NCBI GenBank assembly: GCA_000151295.1
Contig: GG745365.1
Location: 184,772 to 196,774 of the forward strand
Direction of reading: 5' to 3'
DNA: 12,003 nucleotides
Origin: Allomyces macrogynus ATCC 38327
Taxonomy: Eukaryota; Blastocladiomycota; Blastocladiomycetes; Blastocladiales; Blastocladiaceae
The notes under the pieces were generated by a model, which was not told the DNA's origin, ran no database searches, and saw nothing but the letters and a program-made list of their open reading frames with translations. A program made the position numbers and the translations under genes. Position 1 is the stretch's first letter. Each line of letters opens with the position of its first letter. Shown here one piece after another: positions 8,955 to 12,003 of this stretch.

Positions 8955-10051
8955 ACTCATATGAGAGCGAATTGACTGTGAGGGCTGCATATTTGTATGA
9001 GGGTCGAGAAAAATGTGCCGTTTGTTCATTTGCTACTTCAGCTGTTCGCTGGGAAAACCAGATCGTACATAAAGACATGGCTTGCAATCGTTCACATCCA
9101 TTGGAGGATGTGTCTCATAGTCATTGAAAAGCTGACGCTCCAGTGGATACACATGAATCGCATGCGCTTTCAAAGCGAACGGTCCTCACGATGAACCGCT
9201 AGCGACCACTGAAAAGTATGTTTTGCACGGCAAATCGAGACCAATCACTTTGGAACCAGAAAATGGTCATTTATTTTTCATCATGAAGCATGCGAGCAGG
9301 ATCATACTCTGCAGGCCAGATTCCTGATCCTTTCCCTGCAATGTCATGATGGACTTGCTGCTATGTGCTCTGAGCGTTCTTGAAGTCATAAATGAATGCA
9401 CCGTCAGGTGCCTACTATGTTGTGGAATCGAAATGGTGGATCGGACATAAAAGAGTCGGTTCGAGTGTGGCCGTGTCATGTTTTACATGGGATATTGAGT
9501 ACATCAACTTCCATGTTGCCAGAACCATCCGCTGATACTTCTGGAGCACTGAGTCCAACGAACAATGAGCATAATTGCACGTGGCAAAGCACACAGGAGA
9601 ACATGCAGCGCTTTTGACCAGCCTGCGGTGTTCTGCGTTTGGCGTCACAAGCTCAGCAGCTTGACCAGCGTTCCGTCAGCCTAGTTGCTGATCACGCAAA
9701 GACATACAATAAATGAATTGTCAAATCTGGTTTGGCTGCTGGCTGATGCAGCTGATGCCGCGGCACGGCGCGGTGCGCTGTGAGAACAACCTGTGACCAG
9801 CTGCAAGTCGAAAGGAGCCAACGCCGCTCTCCAGTTCATCGCGTGGGCTGCGGCAACCATTCTCCCGCGACAACCACCGCACAGCCCGAATTTTCCGGCG
9901 CCCGCTGGACCGACGGTCTGCACGCTCACGCCGAGAGTAACTGGCAGCAATCCCATCGCGCGCCCAAGCAACTGCCAGGCCCTTCAAAACCACTGCGCGC
10001 CCCCAACCAGTCCCACCTGTCGCACTCGAATCCTCCCGCAGCAGGTTCAAC
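8955..10051. other. Gene-poor, partly AT-richer spacer; right part is the upstream region of the terminal P450
   Basis: No supported gene lies in these ~1.1 kb. From about 8960 to 9720 the base composition is visibly less GC-rich than the rest of the window, and the open frames are short and lack recognisable motifs. AATAAA occurs on the plus strand at 9708-9713, and a TTTATTTTT (AATAAA on the minus strand) near 9269, without an obvious gene attached to either. From about 9720 the sequence returns to high GC and should contain the promoter and 5' UTR of the gene starting at 10052. No terminal inverted repeats, tRNA or transposase were seen. Confidence 0.55.
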
Positions 10052-12003
10052 ATGCCCGCCATCTTCAGCGCGTTTGTCGGCGCCACGACCGCCATGTTGC
10101 CGGCGACGCTCGACGCCTGGATCGCACGCGCCGCCGCGTCCGTCTCACCCATGATCCGCGATCGCACGATACTGGTCGCGGCCGTCTTCACTGTCGCGCT
10201 CCTGTACGCGGCGTGCCGCCTGCACCAATTTTTCGTGCCGCCGCGTGCTCTGCGCCACCTGCCGCGCGCGCCCATCGCCGTGTACCTGCGGTGGATATTG
10301 AAGGGCGGAGGGTTCTTGGCGCTCAACGACGCAATCATGCGCGCGGTGCGCGAAGACGCGCTGCGCACGGGCCTGATTGCGAGCATGAGCGACACGCCGC
10401 GCGTGTATTTGCGGTGGTTGTGCGTGTCGCTCTAGATGTTTGGATCGGTCGACGTGGGCCTGATGCTGGCGCTGATGGTCGTGTTTCACTTGTCTCGACA
10501 GCGTGGGTGTGTGGATTGTGGCCGTCAGCAACCCCGACGACGCCAAGACTGTGTTTCTCAACCACGAACTCTACGAAAAGGGCCGCATCAACGTCGGCTA
10601 CGCGCGCGAGTTTTTCGGCAACAACGTCGCGGGCGCGCAGGTAAGTTGCGGGGTACGCATCATCCTGGACTGCATTACACGACTCACGTCCATCCTCCCT
10701 CGCAGACGCCCGACTGCAGCGGCAGCGCAAGGTCGTGACCCGCGTTCGCGCGGTGGACCACGTCGGCGACCCGGCGCGGCACCTGATCGCGCACTGGGAT
10801 GCGCTCGGCGTCATTGATCCGTCACAGTGGATGCAGCGGCTCACGCTCGACGCGCTCTCAAGCGCGGCGTTTGGCCACACCATGGACTCGATTCACCACC
10901 CAGACAACCCCATGGTCACGACCTACAACCGCATCATTCACAACCTGTTCCAGCAAGGGCCGCTGCTCAACCCGCTCTACAAGCTCACGCCGGGCGCCGC
11001 GCGGCTCCGCCACGACATGAAGGCGTTCAACAACCAGGTTTTTGCCATGATCGAGGCCAAGACGGCTGAGCGCGACCTACGGCGGGCGAGCGGCGGCGGC
11101 AAGATTGAGGACGAGAGCCACCGCGACCTGCTCGACATGATGATTGACGCGCAGCAGGGGACCACGTTTTCCAAGGAGGACCTGCGCAGCAACACGGTCG
11201 TGTTTTTCCTCGCTGGGCGTACATGCATTTCCTCTCTGCGTTCGGCACCGTTCCTCTCCACTGTTTCTTCAACTGATGATTGTTTGGTAGACGAAACGAC
11301 GGCGACGGCGCTCAGCTTTGCTCTCTACCTTCTCGCCATGCACCCAGGCGTGCAGCAGCGCGCGCGCGACGAAGTGATCCAGATCATGGGCGACCTGCCG
11401 TCCAAGCCGACACCCGTGGACCAGGTGCCGTACCCAACCGTCGAGCAGGAGCGCCAGTTCACCTTCCTTAACTGCGTCATCAAGGAAGTGATGCGGCTCT
11501 ACCCGAGGTGCGTGTTAGCTTCAGGCTTGCTCGCACCCGTTCATGCTTATCTGTTGATTCACATTCGAGTCTCCTTGATCCAGCGCTCCGCAGCTGCCCA
11601 TGCGCATCGCCATGGCGTCGTCGACGCTGAGCGACGGCACGCATGTGCCGGCGCACACGCACATCACGGTCGACATGTGGGCGCTGCACCACGCGCACGA
11701 GTATTGGGGGGACGACGCTGACAAGTTCAATCCGGACCGGTGGGCCGAGTCGGTGCTGCCGGACGGGACGGTTCCGATGCAGCCGGGCGCGCGCGGGTAC
11801 ACTTGTATGTCTCTTCTCCACCCGGCAATGACATGACTGGACGCGATGCTGACCAAAGTCCCATCATTGTAGGGGCGCCGTTTGCCGGCGGCCAGCGCAT
11901 CTGCCTCGGGCAGCAGTTTTCGCTCGTCGAACAGCGCGTCGTCTTGGCCATGATGCTGCTGCGGTACGAGTGGACGGCGGTGGGGGACGAGGACGCCCTG
12001 CGC
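10052..12003 (+). CDS. Cytochrome P450 monooxygenase, membrane-anchored, 3' end outside the window
   Basis: Exons 10052-10419, 10502-10640, 10720-11218, 11291-11507, 11584-11804 and 11873 to the edge give 525 aa so far. Intron donors are GTGCGT, GTAAGT, GTACAT, GTGCGT and GTATGT. Landmarks: N-terminal ER anchor (about 39-57, ILVAAVFTVALLYAACRL), Pro-rich hinge VPPRALRHLPRAP, I-helix AGHETT (334-339, created only by splicing), ExxR at 401-404 (KEVMRLYP), FNPDRW (456-461), and heme loop FAGGQRICLGQQFS with cysteine 492. Such enzymes use NADPH-P450 reductase to hydroxylate lipids or xenobiotics; the loop resembles CYP52/CYP4-type fatty-acid hydroxylases, but family and substrate cannot be fixed here. 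The oddity is the start of exon 3. Splicing at 10705, the position used by the minus-strand relative, leads to a stop at 10736. Only a downstream acceptor at 10719 keeps the frame open, and it deletes the C-helix Trp. The gene may therefore be functional but altered, an incipient pseudogene, or carry sequence errors. Confidence 0.85.

Noticed and set aside
9425..9475. tRNA-like T-arm sequence GGTTCGAGT
   Set aside because: No matching acceptor stem, D-arm or anticodon arm could be folded around it.

Overview
The window looks like nuclear DNA of a GC-rich fungus. It carries the fungal housekeeping proteins zuotin and Sec62, a DUF647/RUS-family protein and several cytochrome P450 loci. Introns are short (about 56-86 nt) with GTRNGT-type donors, and most have a CTGAC-like branch site close to the acceptor. 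A chytrid-like or other early-diverging fungus, or a basidiomycete, fits best; this is an inference from gene content and style, not a firm placement. No bacterial, viral or CRISPR features were seen, nor any recognisable transposon.

Layout. 1-746 holds no recognised gene. 747-2252 (+) is zuotin (ribosome-associated J-protein, one intron). 2741-3529 (+) is intronless SEC62 (ER post-translational translocation). 4052-5824 (+) is a five-exon RUS/DUF647 gene with a mitochondrial-presequence-like N-terminus. From 6.0 kb to the right edge is a P450 region with three related loci. The first is a full-length but heavily broken copy on the minus strand (6023-7930). The second is a C-terminal-half fragment on the plus strand (8251-8954), also broken. 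The third is a nearly complete plus-strand gene (10052 to beyond 12003) that runs off the window just past its heme-binding cysteine.

The left half is ordinary housekeeping. Zuotin acts at the ribosome exit tunnel and Sec62 at the ER membrane, so both serve nascent or newly made proteins, but nothing in the sequence shows joint regulation. The right half is a decaying P450 cluster. The loci share intron positions and phases, so they descend from one gene by duplication. The best-preserved copy has its own lesion in the C-helix (WxxxR) region, so its activity is uncertain. I did not find a previously undescribed system. The most useful leads are the C-helix lesion, the frame-neutral intron inside the oxygen-activation motif, and the comparison of intact and dead P450 copies.
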